NCBI GenBank assembly: GCA_039105265.1
Contig: JAPFFF010000009.1
Location: forward strand, 2,294,001 to 2,358,000
Length of the DNA stretch: 64,000 bases
DNA from: Tritrichomonas musculus
Lineage: Eukaryota > Parabasalia > Tritrichomonadida > Tritrichomonadidae
Reading direction: 5' to 3'
Below the pieces are notes generated by a model. That model had not been told where the DNA came from and did not search any database. It saw only the letters and a list, made by a program, of their open reading frames with translations. Shown here one piece after another: positions 11,001 through 18,326 of this stretch; positions within the stretch are counted from its first letter, which is position 1; each line of letters opens with the position of its first letter. Position numbers and translations under genes: made by a program.

Positions 11001-12422
11001 AATCGATCCTATTTCTTTTTGACCGAAGATAGTGGCGATGAAAGTCTACAAAATAACATAAAGAAAAGTCCTTTGGTTAATGAAATTAAGAAGCCACAAG
11101 TTAACGAGCCAAATTCAAACAAAATTGTGAATAACGGAATTTTTGACAGTGATGAAGAAAACGGTCATTTTCTTCTCCGCTTTTCTATTTTAAATGAGGA
11201 AGAAGATGACAATGAGGGAGAGATTAATGATGAGAAAGCCGCAAATGAACAAGCAAACAAATTGAGAACTGATGCAATCAAATCAAAATTAAGAAAAATG
11301 ATCAAAAAGAGAAAATCAGCAAATAAAAAAGAAAAAATGGCAAATAATGAAGAAGAAACAAAAGAACAAACAAACTCAAATCCAGAGAAAACAGAATCAA
11401 AAACAAAAGTAAAATATCAAGATTCACTAGCCCAAATTCTTCAACTTAAACCTAAAGTTCCAGCCACACTCATTCTTCCAAACAAAGCTAACGAGAATTC
11501 AGCAAAAACAACTAATAATAATGACAAAACCAATAATAAGATTATTAATAATATTGGCAAAATGGCCAACAAAACTAACAATGATAGCAAAAATAATATT
11601 AATAATGGCAGGATCAATGATTCCCAGAGCACAGATAGCATATTCAGCACAAATACCAAAAATAAGGATATTAATAATAATAATAAGAAAGAAAGTCAAA
11701 ATTACAATAACATTATCATGAATAACAAACAAAATTCTGTTATAAACAAGCATATAGATGACGATGACGACGATGATGAAGAACTTGTTATGTATACGAA
11801 TCCAAATAAAAATAATGTCAAAAAGAATCTTTCTTTCCCGATGATTGACAAAGACAAAGAGAATCTGATTGCAGACATTCTCCACATGCCGAGCGAATCA
11901 GCGCAAATTGATGAATTTCTCGAACTTGAAGAGATTGCGAAACTTGACTCAAACATCAACTCATCTTCTGCCCTTCTTCCGCCGAGCCATTTCTTGTCGC
12001 CGGACAAGAATCGCAAGCAGAGTCAGAAAGAAGCAGTTGAATATTCGCCAATTCATCCGCTCAAATTTGACGACAGCGAACTTATTGATCAGTTTCCAGT
12101 CATTCCTTCCGAATCCGAGGCGAGCTCTGAAATTTATGCAAAACGAACGAGAAGCCAGCAAAGAAGCAGGAAACGTTTGGCTGATCATTCTAAGAACTTC
12201 GATGAAGATGAAGAAATGCTGACTTATTTGTCTGAAAACGAGGACGAATCGGGCGACGATCATTTTCTTATCAATAACAGAAACGAGCAGCAAAATAAAA
12301 ATGAGAACGAGCAGCCAAAGCCTGAATTCACTTCTCATTACCAGTATCGTTTTGAATCGGATTCTGATTCAATCTCAGAAGTGTTCAGAACTTCTCCAAA
12401 GAATACTTCAAATATTCATTGA
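2040..12422 (+). CDS. Giant repeat-built acidic/basic low-complexity protein
   Basis: 3,460 residues in one frame. Residues 1 to about 215 look globular and mostly helical (for example FDQLTNLIASNTLITDLKG, FYRIMLLIGLSPLIRTI, ILQGATLLLIYQGYLITNL); I do not recognise the domain. The rest is Lys/Glu/Asn/Ser-rich and disordered, built from several unrelated tandem arrays: 84-base units (5183-5640), 27-base units (6890-7110), about 78-base units (8020-8470), 102-base units (9738-10300) and 57-base units (10702-10990). A Ser-Pro-rich basic tract (about 8630-8900, motifs such as KRKSPE, SKRVSPE, SKRNSPM) offers many proline-directed kinase sites. Near 7200-7310 is a short charged helix (QKMLVRDKLKAMREKNKKKK). 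Likely a scaffold or cytoskeleton- or chromatin-associated protein, but nothing in the sequence fixes the role. The reverse strand also stays open for long stretches, an effect of repeat composition. Confidence 0.8.
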   Translation: MKKSQSKKKRFNPILMPINSTFMNISNTDANSLSFIKRFDQLTNLIASNTLITDLKGVQISESILHIQLEGTPFSKNKFYRIMLLIGLSPLIRTIDKDEVTSYERDLANILQGATLLLIYQGYLITNLDPLTLFLNLNDNYGRVKNNDSNNGKTVIIAPEKIVIGTKQSLSQIKAQQTFAMIEDLSNEIQKTANDWKIQPIKKNEVGDLLNEIKKVHNANNKKIKKIQKKRNSNQISKTSSNIENNIDNITDLKSSGNSNENKKAVDYQIYLSLIKMLDSNKIDNDDTITNDDPKPSKNDKKQEEIPKSPKLSKSELVQKIKERRKQNSSILENSLIGSTSKNAKSELEITSINRITVFDDIDKNNNRSSILDNSNFKEDEETKINDSNIDNKNNGSNKSKIKVIVKKKKKKIIKTQQNPKNPKGSNNLNPEDANSNLKTEQIAITKSENPKTIENLLNKSGQLYIQNEDNDNSLSKSNIEDITTEKQLKEDESSYIKNDFSLKSDKNIEQTPNKSYEEERMNAIISKIQKQRNKAKNNEKISKNSDELIQREINTNQQANNNINIQIPEENPIQNHEIGISKNNEKENVERPIQNTTNNNNKSNKSTRNNDSQSQISIKDIEKDTSQINSNSEQIQKEKIQTKEDSIIINPTQTQTKNINNNSIEKVTTTSQNESIKNEIIEKINQKPTEYKDDDEDKTTHQLNESIEEQLQDLSQIENDDDETKNENNSETDQETASFKENEELEIKDDDINDSALDDSIHETLESNDISEINNSNENNSKSAQSTVDNINEATTNNKDTEKEVEQIDNEKEEFRDANQEEIQTILKADEKIKKTIENHEEKEETIDDKVKHDKEGNNKTIERILVEEAKSETVEKSTHSKIQNDESQNTNLEEIKKDDKNQIKQEITEKTNEIIGKTTEITEKTNEIIGKSTDYQPEITKHETDEKENISKTSNKKHREKKSKRKAKSDKDAKQEATTEENDDKISDEKLKLKENSKEIDFQAENLKQETTPAQTQQTDENANDDDKTNSKKQKEKKNKNKSDQNTEQEATENKDKPGKIINKDTIENESYKNTEQEATENKDKSGKITKKDTDENKSYKNTEQEEAEIKDKSDKDTNKDTIENESYKNTEQEATENKDKSGKDTKKDTIENESYKNTEQETTENKDKSGKDTKKDTIENESYKNTEQEATDIKDTNENKKSATKENDEDRFTAEADTKESVTLLSGAALLKKYNLDDESVDSNRSLPLPKTPERLNDGRSTPVRHRSQLDDDEIMKMVWQKPATPIVSIMKTKSTPPQDKRSVKFSFTSDNDLNASNFFSNDDSSQSFDEDDEDDHKLNASFNINKFENQRISDEKNSEIEDVQYKNKVKQKIALLRKKALQKKSNQSDSLIDSYLDFDANQDDQKINSKSGYNEDFDEEQIKQKLKHIRENSFFLNDKNEEEELSENELEYRRWVQQNNSHEQQEDNYLMDNFALPKIEYMDDQKAQNFLPRENDEDEESSQMQKKYSSILSAFESESSSELPPEYSAAYFSLSKDLISLSKDNIKNDSSSEPPPQTNKLSEKLSQQLSQKKETQNTNIELDSESAAFLSPNDEVTVGFSPNKSEIKTSKTETKTKNEKLETKTKNEKLEAKTSNKKHETESSIEKLETKSNTEKTETKTGTEKTETKSGIEKLETKFDTEKPKTPKKEDEKEKKNDDKTDNLNNSNGPESDLSPSQKMLVRDKLKAMREKNKKKKQESEKKKFQERMKMLSDSFESLSESDSKFNEKEQIGFSESTSTTATANNDDNDISESFKDDDFNESNPIDKIRKSAYQRAQRIQNGSSILSSSFGFQNGSSSFMSPNTSSPLPNLSTPSNSTSTSPTLSQNSPKSSVGTNPSDASNFTLLSPGNEMKSIASESNQYSEEEKDTKSHQKETEMNANTSQIKSEIKENLNDYITSQESPEIKENFESNTSSAEVENDSKTNEISSEIPQSKQLKSQEENNSNKSSTEIEKNSESSKLPSENKSETKSNKSTIENEKNSNSSKLLSENKNGTKLDKSPIEIEKNSESSKSSSENKNETKSNKSSMENEKNSNSSKSSSENKNETKSNKSSIENSNSSNSSSENKNETKSNKSSIENSNSSKTSSENKGETKLNKSSIENEKNSKSKKTSSTSQSKLFTSEKEKNSNASQIKKTISSPFKEKSNESPITKRKSPERNSNISKLSRASPGRTSSIPQSKRVSPEKVKNSNTSQIKKSTSDRLNKTYSFQSSKEFSPSKSPSPGKGKVSSIPMSKRNSPMRENKNEINKIKTINNKKDKTKDCFLMNDVNKSKTLTFTNAERNRSVSPSTYSMNKLQNNAKFERSPSLPAKDDGNISQGKITHKRSMIPRRVNSKPLLKTQNLSTIEEEIENMKTKSKENENIKNSKQKTTLLTKKSIPMININGAKDSNSDANSDVNDNLPPIDLYKNNFSFNGELGSILDDSSSSERNLSHSPRLNSLDHIDEGDDDSSVINDSISEAIREVSSHQNMAKENSELENSEIDDSNDAQPTLFTIEEFRNKDKINNEAQNKLAKQIDEKEKSSKDSDGNKKQKKNESDDTTINENNEQNKVEKEKSSKNNNENKKQKKNESDDTTINENNEQNKVEKEKSSKNNNENKKQKKNESDDTTINENNEQNKVEKEKSSKDSDGNKKQKKNESDDTTINENNEQNKVEKEKSSKNNNENKKQKKNESEETVINDKNEQNKVEKEKSSKSSDKNKKQKKKESEETITSKIEASLSKSQIDASAKNKEENAKQAKTESKSSTNAKEDSKKQETSPTNEKEENKNEPVSSKNNEKENKKQENKASNDKEKVNDPQTQKVASTNNKEEEENKKQTKEEPNKTAIKKVEKKKKTKKSSLKQKKKNSFIEETKEEEKIENSTKQKKQNNFIKEEEKIEDSTKQKKQNSFIKEEEKIENSTKQKKKNSFIKEEEKIEDSTKQKKQNSFIKEEEKIEDSPKQVYNRSYFFLTEDSGDESLQNNIKKSPLVNEIKKPQVNEPNSNKIVNNGIFDSDEENGHFLLRFSILNEEEDDNEGEINDEKAANEQANKLRTDAIKSKLRKMIKKRKSANKKEKMANNEEETKEQTNSNPEKTESKTKVKYQDSLAQILQLKPKVPATLILPNKANENSAKTTNNNDKTNNKIINNIGKMANKTNNDSKNNINNGRINDSQSTDSIFSTNTKNKDINNNNKKESQNYNNIIMNNKQNSVINKHIDDDDDDDEELVMYTNPNKNNVKKNLSFPMIDKDKENLIADILHMPSESAQIDEFLELEEIAKLDSNINSSSALLPPSHFLSPDKNRKQSQKEAVEYSPIHPLKFDDSELIDQFPVIPSESEASSEIYAKRTRSQQRSRKRLADHSKNFDEDEEMLTYLSENEDESGDDHFLINNRNEQQNKNENEQPKPEFTSHYQYRFESDSDSISEVFRTSPKNTSNIH
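5183..5640 (+). repeat. 84-base tandem array inside the giant gene
   Basis: Six copies with exact 84-base spacing; the CACTGA/TACTGA anchor recurs at 5183, 5267, 5351, 5435, 5519 and 5603. Each encodes a 28-residue unit of the type SYKNTEQEATENKDKSGKD followed by TKKDTIENE. The last copies are almost identical, so the array has expanded or been homogenised recently. Confidence 0.9.
6890..7110 (+). repeat. 27-base tandem array inside the giant gene
   Basis: About seven or eight copies of a nine-residue unit of the type LETKTKNEK / TETKSGIEK / LETKFDTEK. Copies differ more from one another than in the 84- and 102-base arrays, so this one is older or less homogenised. Confidence 0.8.
8020..8470 (+). 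repeat. About 78-base tandem array inside the giant gene
   Basis: Copies of a 22-26 residue unit of the type NKSSIENEKNSNSSKSSSEN then KNETKS. Some copies lack the four residues EKNS, so unit length alternates. Ser-, Asn- and Lys-rich. Confidence 0.8.
9738..10300 (+). repeat. 102-base tandem array inside the giant gene
   Basis: Anchor TCATC recurs at 9738, 9840, 9942, 10044, 10146 and 10248, exactly 102 bases apart. Each encodes 34 residues (KSSKDSDGNKKQKKNESDDT then TINENNEQNKVEKE). Two sub-variants, KDSDGN and KNNNEN, alternate, which points to higher-order duplication. Central copies are nearly identical. Confidence 0.9.
10702..10990 (+). repeat. 57-base tandem array inside the giant gene
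   Basis: About five copies of the 19-residue unit NSFIKEEEKIEDSTKQKKQ, with the AACAGTTTTAT anchor spaced 57 bases apart (for example 10833 and 10890). Charge alternates between acidic EEEKIED and basic KQKKQ. Confidence 0.85.
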
Positions 12423-13478
12423 AATTAAATAAGCGTAAAATATGTTTATTAGTAAAAATTATATAGGTCTATCAAATGTTTTTATTTCTTGTAAAAGAAG
12501 GAAATTGGAACGAAAAAAAAAACAGAAAAAAATTATCATCAATATAAACGCTGTTCTTATTATTCAGTTTCATCGAGATGTTCTTTGATCGAGACTTTGT
12601 CAAAACTACAGACTTTTTATATAATTTGAAACATTTGATGCGATTTTCAATGCTCTCAATTGAACACTTGATGAATGCTTTTTTTATTATTATTATAAAT
12701 TTAAGTTCGATGAATGTCAGGAAAATTTCTTCATATATTCGAGTTACATGAAGAGAGATGAAAGTGCATTTCAATTGACGAATTGACACTTGATTATTTG
12801 CCAATTTTTTTGAAGTTTTGATTTGGTTGAAAACTAATAATTTGAAAAAGAAAGATTTCTTCCCTTCAACAAATTTGTCTGTAATGCACAATGCTTTTTG
12901 TTATTAATTGAATGCATAAGATTGCAATATGCTTGATGCTTGATGAAAATTCAATCATGCCAACCTCGCTGCTTTCAAAAAGTAAAATATTAAAAATCGC
13001 CACTTTTTAAATTTTTTTTTTTTTTTTTTTTTTTTTTCAAGAATTATTTGGTCATTGAAACTTGATTGTATGTCGACTCATAATATATTCTTCTCGCAAA
13101 GTTTATTCTGATGCTTTCAAAAGATGAACCTGAACAATGATTTTTTATAAGTATTCAATTAAGAAAAAACGCTGTTTTTTTATTCCACTGAATGCACATT
13201 TTTTTTTTTCACATAGAAATGCAGTACTTTGATTCATATATGATTAATTGCGAAATTATGACAATGTAATTTACTGAATAATTTTATCAATTATATTTAT
13301 TAGGTGCTCTTCTTCTTTTCTTACAAAAAACAAGTTTTGCTGGAATAACATTTGTTAGGACATCATATATCTAATCTTCACTACTCTCTGGTATTGAAAT
13401 ATCCCTCGATTTTACTCAAATTATAAATTCACCTAAAGGTCATTTTTAGCAAAAATTTTTGATTATTCATCAAATAAA
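12423..13478. other. Intergenic spacer, giant gene to RIC1-like gene
   Basis: About 1.05 kb, AT-rich, with a long T-run at 13012-13037 and CCACTTTTTAAA at 13000-13011, a motif seen again near 19.2 kb. A 139-codon open frame on the minus strand (12472-12891) lacks an ATG except near its end and is not called a gene. The initiator for the next gene is at 13440. Confidence 0.5.
13440..13445 (+). promoter_or_regulatory. Initiator (Inr) for the RIC1-like gene
   Basis: TCATTT matches TCA(+1)YW. The A at 13442 gives a 37-base leader before the ATG at 13479. A second, poorer candidate (TCATC) lies at 13468. Confidence 0.4.
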
Positions 13479-16292
13479 ATGACTTTAATTGTTCCTTTTT
13501 CTAAAGAAAAACTTGATGATACTCAAGAGATTATTGCAATTACATCGAACGAATTCGCTCCTTATATAGCTTTTTTATCGCCATCTTCAATTTATATTCG
13601 TGATCTTGAACAATACTCAATTCCAGTGATCGATTCTTTTACACGAAGTCCCGAATCAATTCAAAATTCAGGGAGAAATTGTTGGGTTCAATGGTTTAAT
13701 AAAACAATAATATTTTATGGAACATCTGCTGGAACTATTTTTTTATCGCGTGTTGGATCACTAGATAATGTTAAAGAACTTTTCATAGAAAAAGTAATTC
13801 TATCATCATTTGTTTGTCATAATAATTTGGCAGTTACGACTGCGACTTCTCAGATATATTTTATCAATTCTAATTGCGAAATTAATTTTTATGTTACATT
13901 ATTCGATATTCCAAAAGGAATTAGACATTGTACTTTCCATTCTCCATCAACATTATCGTGCATTGTTGATGGTGAGCCTTATTTTATTTCAATCGATAAA
14001 GATTCATTTAGCAAAAAGTACGAACCAATTCCAAAAAGAATTCCTATTTCAAATGCAAATTTAACTGCTCTCTCGCTCAAACATAGTTTACTTGCCGTAT
14101 CAAAAGATGATGGAGAAATAATTCTTATTAATGTATCACCAAAGAAGAGTCAACCAATTATAGCATATAAAAATGAGCTTGGTACTGAAAAAGATTTTGT
14201 TGCTCATATGTTTTGGACCATGAATGAAAATTGTTTAATTGCCATCAAAGAAAGTGGTAAAATAATAATTTGGTGCTTTTCTACTTACGAAGTCAAGATT
14301 GAAAACGAAATCCAAACTGCGTACTGTTTTTGCTTTGAACAGAGAACTCATCGCCTATATTGGAGTAATATGAAAGAAATTCACTTTCTTGCATTTTCAG
14401 CCATTCTTGACCATTATGCAATGTCATCTCACCAGCTTGTTGACCTTTTCAAGAAGAAAAGTGAAGATGGGCCGATCAATACAGAAAACAGCTGCAACAA
14501 GAACGAAGTCGTCTTCTCAGATCCAGAGAACGTCTTCCCTCTCATTTTCCTTGCTGCATCCGACGGACACTTCGCCGTAGCATCGCTCAAAAAGTTCTCA
14601 ATTGATGGCAAAAAAACAATTGAAATGGAAACCGTCGGATTAACCTTCTTTAACGGTCTCCTTGCAGTCTTTGAAATAGACTCGAACCTCATGAAATACT
14701 ACCTGAACTTTTTCGAGATCCAAAACGAACCACAAAATCAAGAAAATAAAGATGAAATTAAAGGCGAAAATAAAGGCGAATTTAAGGATGAAATTAAAGG
14801 TGAAAATAAAGGTCAAATTAATGGTGAAATTAAGGATGAGCAAAAAGCAGAGTCAAAAGTTGATTCGAATGATGCATGTGACGATCCTTTGGAAGTGAAG
14901 TTGATTGGGAAAGTGAACTTTCCTTTCTTTCCGAGGCAGATTTCGATCTTCCAGAACGAGATGGTTGTTCTTGGCAACTCGAAGTACTGCAAGGTGATCA
15001 TCACAGACGACAAGTTCGATCCGAGCGCGGGCAGCTGCGCCGATGAGAACAAAGACGATAAAAATGACGAGAATGATGACAACAGCGGAAGCAACATTCT
15101 TGGCGGCATCTACAACAAGTCGATCTACTTCAAAGACGGTGCCATGAAGTACGTCTCCCTCTACACGGAAGGCTTCTGCTGCCAGATTCTCTCTGCCTTC
15201 GTAGCGAAGAAGAACAGCCTCGCCCTTCTCCTCGAGTCGAACGACGTCTTCCTCCCTCCGGGCGGTCCCTACATCTGCAAGAGCGTCGACTGCGCGTGGT
15301 CGTTCAACGAGGGCGAGCTTCCGATCATCTTCATGCACTCTGGCAGCTCGACAATCATCTCCTGCTTCTTGGAGAAAGTTCGCGTCGAGTCCTTCCCAGT
15401 CTTCACTGACGGTTACAGAATGTTTAATTTGAGAGCTAAAATGGCCGGCCTCGGGGATCTCGAGTTCGAGTCAAGAAATTTTGGTCACTTTTTCTTAGCT
15501 CATTTGGCCGGTCAAACAAGTTCTGAAAGTGAAAATGATGCCTTTTCTGTTCTGAACGGATATTATCAGAAAAAGTTCCCTAACGAGTATCCTAAGATTC
15601 TCGCCGAGGCAATCATCAAGGCGTTCCCGATTGAGAAAGAAATGGAGCTCATGAAGCGGATCAAGAAGAAGAATGTTTTGACGGTTGCTATCGTCTTTGC
15701 GCTGTCAAAAATGCCAGTGGACATGAGGGTTGCGATGTTCAAAAATTGTGACGTTGATTGGTCGGCGGTTATTCCTCTTTTGAAAGGGAACCTTCAATAT
15801 TTGGCCTTCTCATCAATTCCATTTGAAAAATTTGTCACTTTTGTTGAGAACGATAAGTGCATTCAAAAAGTGAAGGAGCCAATTGAAATTTTGAATACAG
15901 CAATCAAGGAAAACTCCCTCTTGAGAGGCTTCTTGCTCGCTTCAAAATTGAATATGAACTTCTCTGAAAAATTGAATGAGGTGGACCGGTTTGGTGAAAT
16001 GAATCTTGATGAGTGCATCAAGTTGGTCGAAAAAGAAAAGAAAAACATCGAGAGTTTCGATAAAAATGTCAAAATTTTGAGATTCTTCGGCAGCTCGATG
16101 CAGGCTGGAGGCTTCTGTTTGCTGTCTCTCGCAACTTTTGCAATTCTGAACGACCAAATGAAGATTCAGAGTATCTACATCATCGACGAGTCAATCATTG
16201 AAAAAGTTAAGGAGTACATTGAAAACTTACCAGACTCTCAATATAAGCAAATCTTTGAAAATGCATTGAATGAAGTTTCCAATGCTGAATAG
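13479..16292 (+). CDS. RIC1: RIC1-like protein (Golgi Rab6 GEF subunit)
   Basis: 937 residues. The N-terminal half is a beta-propeller-like region: SPSSIYIRDLEQYS then a CWVQWFNKTIIFYGTSAGTI blade parallels RIC1's LSIWYSRPSVLI and the blade after it. DGHFAVASLKKFSIDG, then GLTFFNGLLAVFEID (about 380-405), match RIC1's IAVAGRRGLAHYS / GGLLWWGDVLVAGCY segments. YICKSVDCAWSF parallels VVLAxxVENVW. The C-terminal half (about 660-937) is helical, like the RIC1 domain (FGHFFLAHLAGQ, then AEAIIKAFPIEKEMELMKRI). Known role: with RGP1 it activates Rab6/Ypt6 for endosome-to-Golgi retrieval. Residues about 421-468 are a Lys/Glu/Gly repeat insertion (KDEIKGENKGEF). The stretch 14870-15480 is visibly GC-richer, with more C/G-ending codons than the rest of the gene. 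Alternative: another WD-type trafficking protein. Confidence 0.62.
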   Translation: MTLIVPFSKEKLDDTQEIIAITSNEFAPYIAFLSPSSIYIRDLEQYSIPVIDSFTRSPESIQNSGRNCWVQWFNKTIIFYGTSAGTIFLSRVGSLDNVKELFIEKVILSSFVCHNNLAVTTATSQIYFINSNCEINFYVTLFDIPKGIRHCTFHSPSTLSCIVDGEPYFISIDKDSFSKKYEPIPKRIPISNANLTALSLKHSLLAVSKDDGEIILINVSPKKSQPIIAYKNELGTEKDFVAHMFWTMNENCLIAIKESGKIIIWCFSTYEVKIENEIQTAYCFCFEQRTHRLYWSNMKEIHFLAFSAILDHYAMSSHQLVDLFKKKSEDGPINTENSCNKNEVVFSDPENVFPLIFLAASDGHFAVASLKKFSIDGKKTIEMETVGLTFFNGLLAVFEIDSNLMKYYLNFFEIQNEPQNQENKDEIKGENKGEFKDEIKGENKGQINGEIKDEQKAESKVDSNDACDDPLEVKLIGKVNFPFFPRQISIFQNEMVVLGNSKYCKVIITDDKFDPSAGSCADENKDDKNDENDDNSGSNILGGIYNKSIYFKDGAMKYVSLYTEGFCCQILSAFVAKKNSLALLLESNDVFLPPGGPYICKSVDCAWSFNEGELPIIFMHSGSSTIISCFLEKVRVESFPVFTDGYRMFNLRAKMAGLGDLEFESRNFGHFFLAHLAGQTSSESENDAFSVLNGYYQKKFPNEYPKILAEAIIKAFPIEKEMELMKRIKKKNVLTVAIVFALSKMPVDMRVAMFKNCDVDWSAVIPLLKGNLQYLAFSSIPFEKFVTFVENDKCIQKVKEPIEILNTAIKENSLLRGFLLASKLNMNFSEKLNEVDRFGEMNLDECIKLVEKEKKNIESFDKNVKILRFFGSSMQAGGFCLLSLATFAILNDQMKIQSIYIIDESIIEKVKEYIENLPDSQYKQIFENALNEVSNAE

Positions 16293-17039
16293 AAGCAACT
16301 TGGAAAGAATAATTAATTATTGTGTTATAAATAAAAGTTTGTATATTTATTATTCATAAACCTTATACTTCATTTGTTTTATTGCATTTTAAAACGCGGG
16401 CACATTTATCAGCACTCGTGATATTTAATTTCTTCTTTTGTTTCGTTCATTTTTTTCATTTTGGCCATTTTGTTCTGATTCAATTTCATCATGATTATTT
16501 ATTGTCTCGATCTGATTCTTCAGTTCTTTCAATTCTATCAATTCTTAAGAATTCTTCTTTGTTTTCTTTCGATTTGTCATTATTATTGTCTTGATGTGAT
16601 TCTTCAATTCCAACAATTCTATTTTCAATTTCTGAAGGAAAGCTATATCCAATTTTGAAGCGAATAAGAAACCTCTCCATGATGAGTTTTCCTTAATGGT
16701 CATTCAAAATCTCAATGTTCATTAATAAGCCCAATGATCAAAAAAAAAATAGCTTTGAAATGCTCATTTATTTAATGAAAAGTATAAAAATATACTAAAT
16801 ATGATGACGAACTAATTAGATGAAATTTTCAGCAAATGGATGTAAAATAAAATGGGAAAAGATTTATCAATAAAGTTATCTTTATTAATATTTTCTAATG
16901 ATAATTGACGAATGATGTTGTTACAATGAAAAATAAACATTAAGTAATAAAAAAATAAACTTGTTCAAAGATTATATAGAATGATATTTAATATGACAGA
17001 CTATTTTATATATAAAGATAGAAATCTAAAGATTTAATT
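16293..17039. other. Intergenic spacer between convergent genes
   Basis: About 750 bases between the RIC1-like gene (plus) and the first paralogous unknown (minus). There is a 61-codon minus-strand frame at 16680-16495 starting MERFLIRFKIGYSFPSE, and an overlapping 70-codon frame on the plus strand. Both are short and low-complexity, and neither is called. The rest is plain AT-rich sequence. Confidence 0.4.
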
Positions 17040-17684
17040 CTATTTGCTTGCATGAGAAGAATCAATCATTTTTTGTATTTCGGGATGATCCTTCAGATAT
17101 TTTGATATTTCATTAATAATTTCAACTTTAAAAAATGAGTAGTTATTAAAAAACTTGTTGATTGATCTCTCTTCATCACGAACCATTTTAGGCAACTTTA
17201 ATTTTTCACATATTGAGTTATATAGGAACTTAACTATTGTTTTTGGGATTTTTTTGTGATCTTTTTCCAGCTTGTAATCAAACATGTCTCTAAAATTTTT
17301 GCCATCAGGCGTAAGCATGACTGTAGTTTTCCTCCTCTCTTTAGGCTTTGTATTTTTTTGATGATTTTTTGGATTTTCAGTGATTAAATCTTGGATTTCA
17401 TTGTTGATTTGCTGATTATCTTTTGTTGTGGAATTTGAATCATCTTTGATATTATGATTATTTTTATCATTAACTATAAATGAGCTAAAATCATTAAAAT
17501 TGTATAATATAAAGTCATCATCGTTATAACTGTCTGAAAAAAAGAAATCATCTTCATTGTCTCCAAATTCATAATTGAAAAAAGAATAATTTATTTGCTT
17601 GCTGCATGATGATAAGGGATTGGATTGATTAGAAGTAGCATTCATATATGGAATATTATTTTGTCTAATATATTGATCATTCAT
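17040..17684 (-). CDS. Unknown protein, paralogue A of a head-to-head pair
   Basis: 214 residues from the ATG at 17684. The frame is open further upstream, but without an ATG. The first 115 residues are Asn/Asp/Phe-rich and disordered. The last ~95 form a conserved domain with TVMLTPDGKNFRDMFDYKLE, IPKTIVKFLYNSICEKLKLP, and DEERSINKFFNNYSFFKVEI. The same domain ends the divergent neighbour at 18327. I do not recognise the family. The helical, basic, DEERSINKFFNN-containing segment could bind nucleic acid or a protein partner, but that is a guess. The start is supported by TCACTT 13 bases upstream. Confidence 0.7.
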   Translation of the reverse strand: MNDQYIRQNNIPYMNATSNQSNPLSSCSKQINYSFFNYEFGDNEDDFFFSDSYNDDDFILYNFNDFSSFIVNDKNNHNIKDDSNSTTKDNQQINNEIQDLITENPKNHQKNTKPKERRKTTVMLTPDGKNFRDMFDYKLEKDHKKIPKTIVKFLYNSICEKLKLPKMVRDEERSINKFFNNYSFFKVEIINEISKYLKDHPEIQKMIDSSHASK

Positions 17685-17693
17685 GAAAATAAA

Positions 17694-17699
17694 AAGTGA
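17694..17699 (-). promoter_or_regulatory. Initiator (Inr) for paralogue A
   Basis: On the minus strand this reads TCACTT, a full match to the trichomonad initiator. The +1 A at 17697 leaves a 13-base leader before the ATG at 17684, and this favours that ATG over the longer open frame. Confidence 0.5.
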
Positions 17700-18317
17700 A
17701 ACAAACAAAAAATTATTTTGTTTTTATAAAGTATTGAAAAGTGTCTTAAAAATACAATACATTTGAATTAGACATTTTCAAAATTCACTTTTCAATTGGA
17801 AAAGTTCGGCTTTTTCTGAAAAACAAGTGAGGGTTTAACAAGTCTAATTTGAATTGATATAAGAAAATTGAATAAAAAAATTTTTTGACATGATATTTTT
17901 TGAAAAATCTAATATTATGATCCTATTTTTTAATAGCTTTTTTTGTGGTATAGCATATTAGCAACCATAATGAATATTAATTTTGTTTTGACTTTCAATA
18001 TTTTTGTCATTGAAAAAGGGAATATTTGAAAATTTGATGACATAACTTTTCAGAAAAAGTTTCATAGTTCAACACAATATTTTTGTGTTTATTTTTTTTG
18101 TTTATAAAATAAAATAAAGGAAAGAAAAAATGATGAAAAGAAATATAGATGACGATGTGAAAAAAAAAAAAACTTTAAGATTCTTTAAAAGTTATGCATT
18201 AATTGAGAAAAGTTATGCATAAATGAAAAAATTTTGAATGGAAGATTTTCTGATGTCATCAAATTCAAATGAAAATTTTATTTAAAATTTGTAAAATATC
18301 TTCTTATTGCATATGAT
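17700..18317. other. Shared divergent promoter region of the paralogous pair
   Basis: About 620 AT-rich bases between two divergent paralogues. TTTTCTGAAAAAC (17812) and TTTTCAGAAAAAG (18048) are near mirror-image elements. A 13-base direct repeat, AAAAGTTATGCAT, occurs at 18187-18199 and 18208-18220, about 110 bases upstream of paralogue B. No gene was seen. Confidence 0.45.
18187..18220 (+). repeat. Paired AAAAGTTATGCAT direct repeat
   Basis: Two perfect copies (18187-18199, 18208-18220), starts 21 bases apart (two helical turns), upstream of the gene at 18327. ATGCAT is itself palindromic. The placement suits a tandem transcription-factor site; function is inferred. Confidence 0.4.
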
Positions 18318-18323
18318 TCATTT
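18318..18323 (+). promoter_or_regulatory. Initiator (Inr) for paralogue B
   Basis: TCATTT matches TCA(+1)YW. With +1 at 18320 the leader is only seven bases before the ATG at 18327. Confidence 0.5.
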
Positions 18324-18326
18324 TTA

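Noticed and set aside
2040-12422. Reading the tandem arrays as a CRISPR-like array
   Set aside because: Units are contiguous coding repeats without unique spacers, in a eukaryotic gene.
14853-15338. 161-codon minus-strand frame in the RIC1-like gene
   Set aside because: Falls in the GC-rich island where stop codons are rarer; the plus frame has homology and the minus frame does not.
16382-16680. Two overlapping short frames (70 and 61 codons) between convergent genes
   Set aside because: Low-complexity, no homology recognised, no supporting initiator close to either start.
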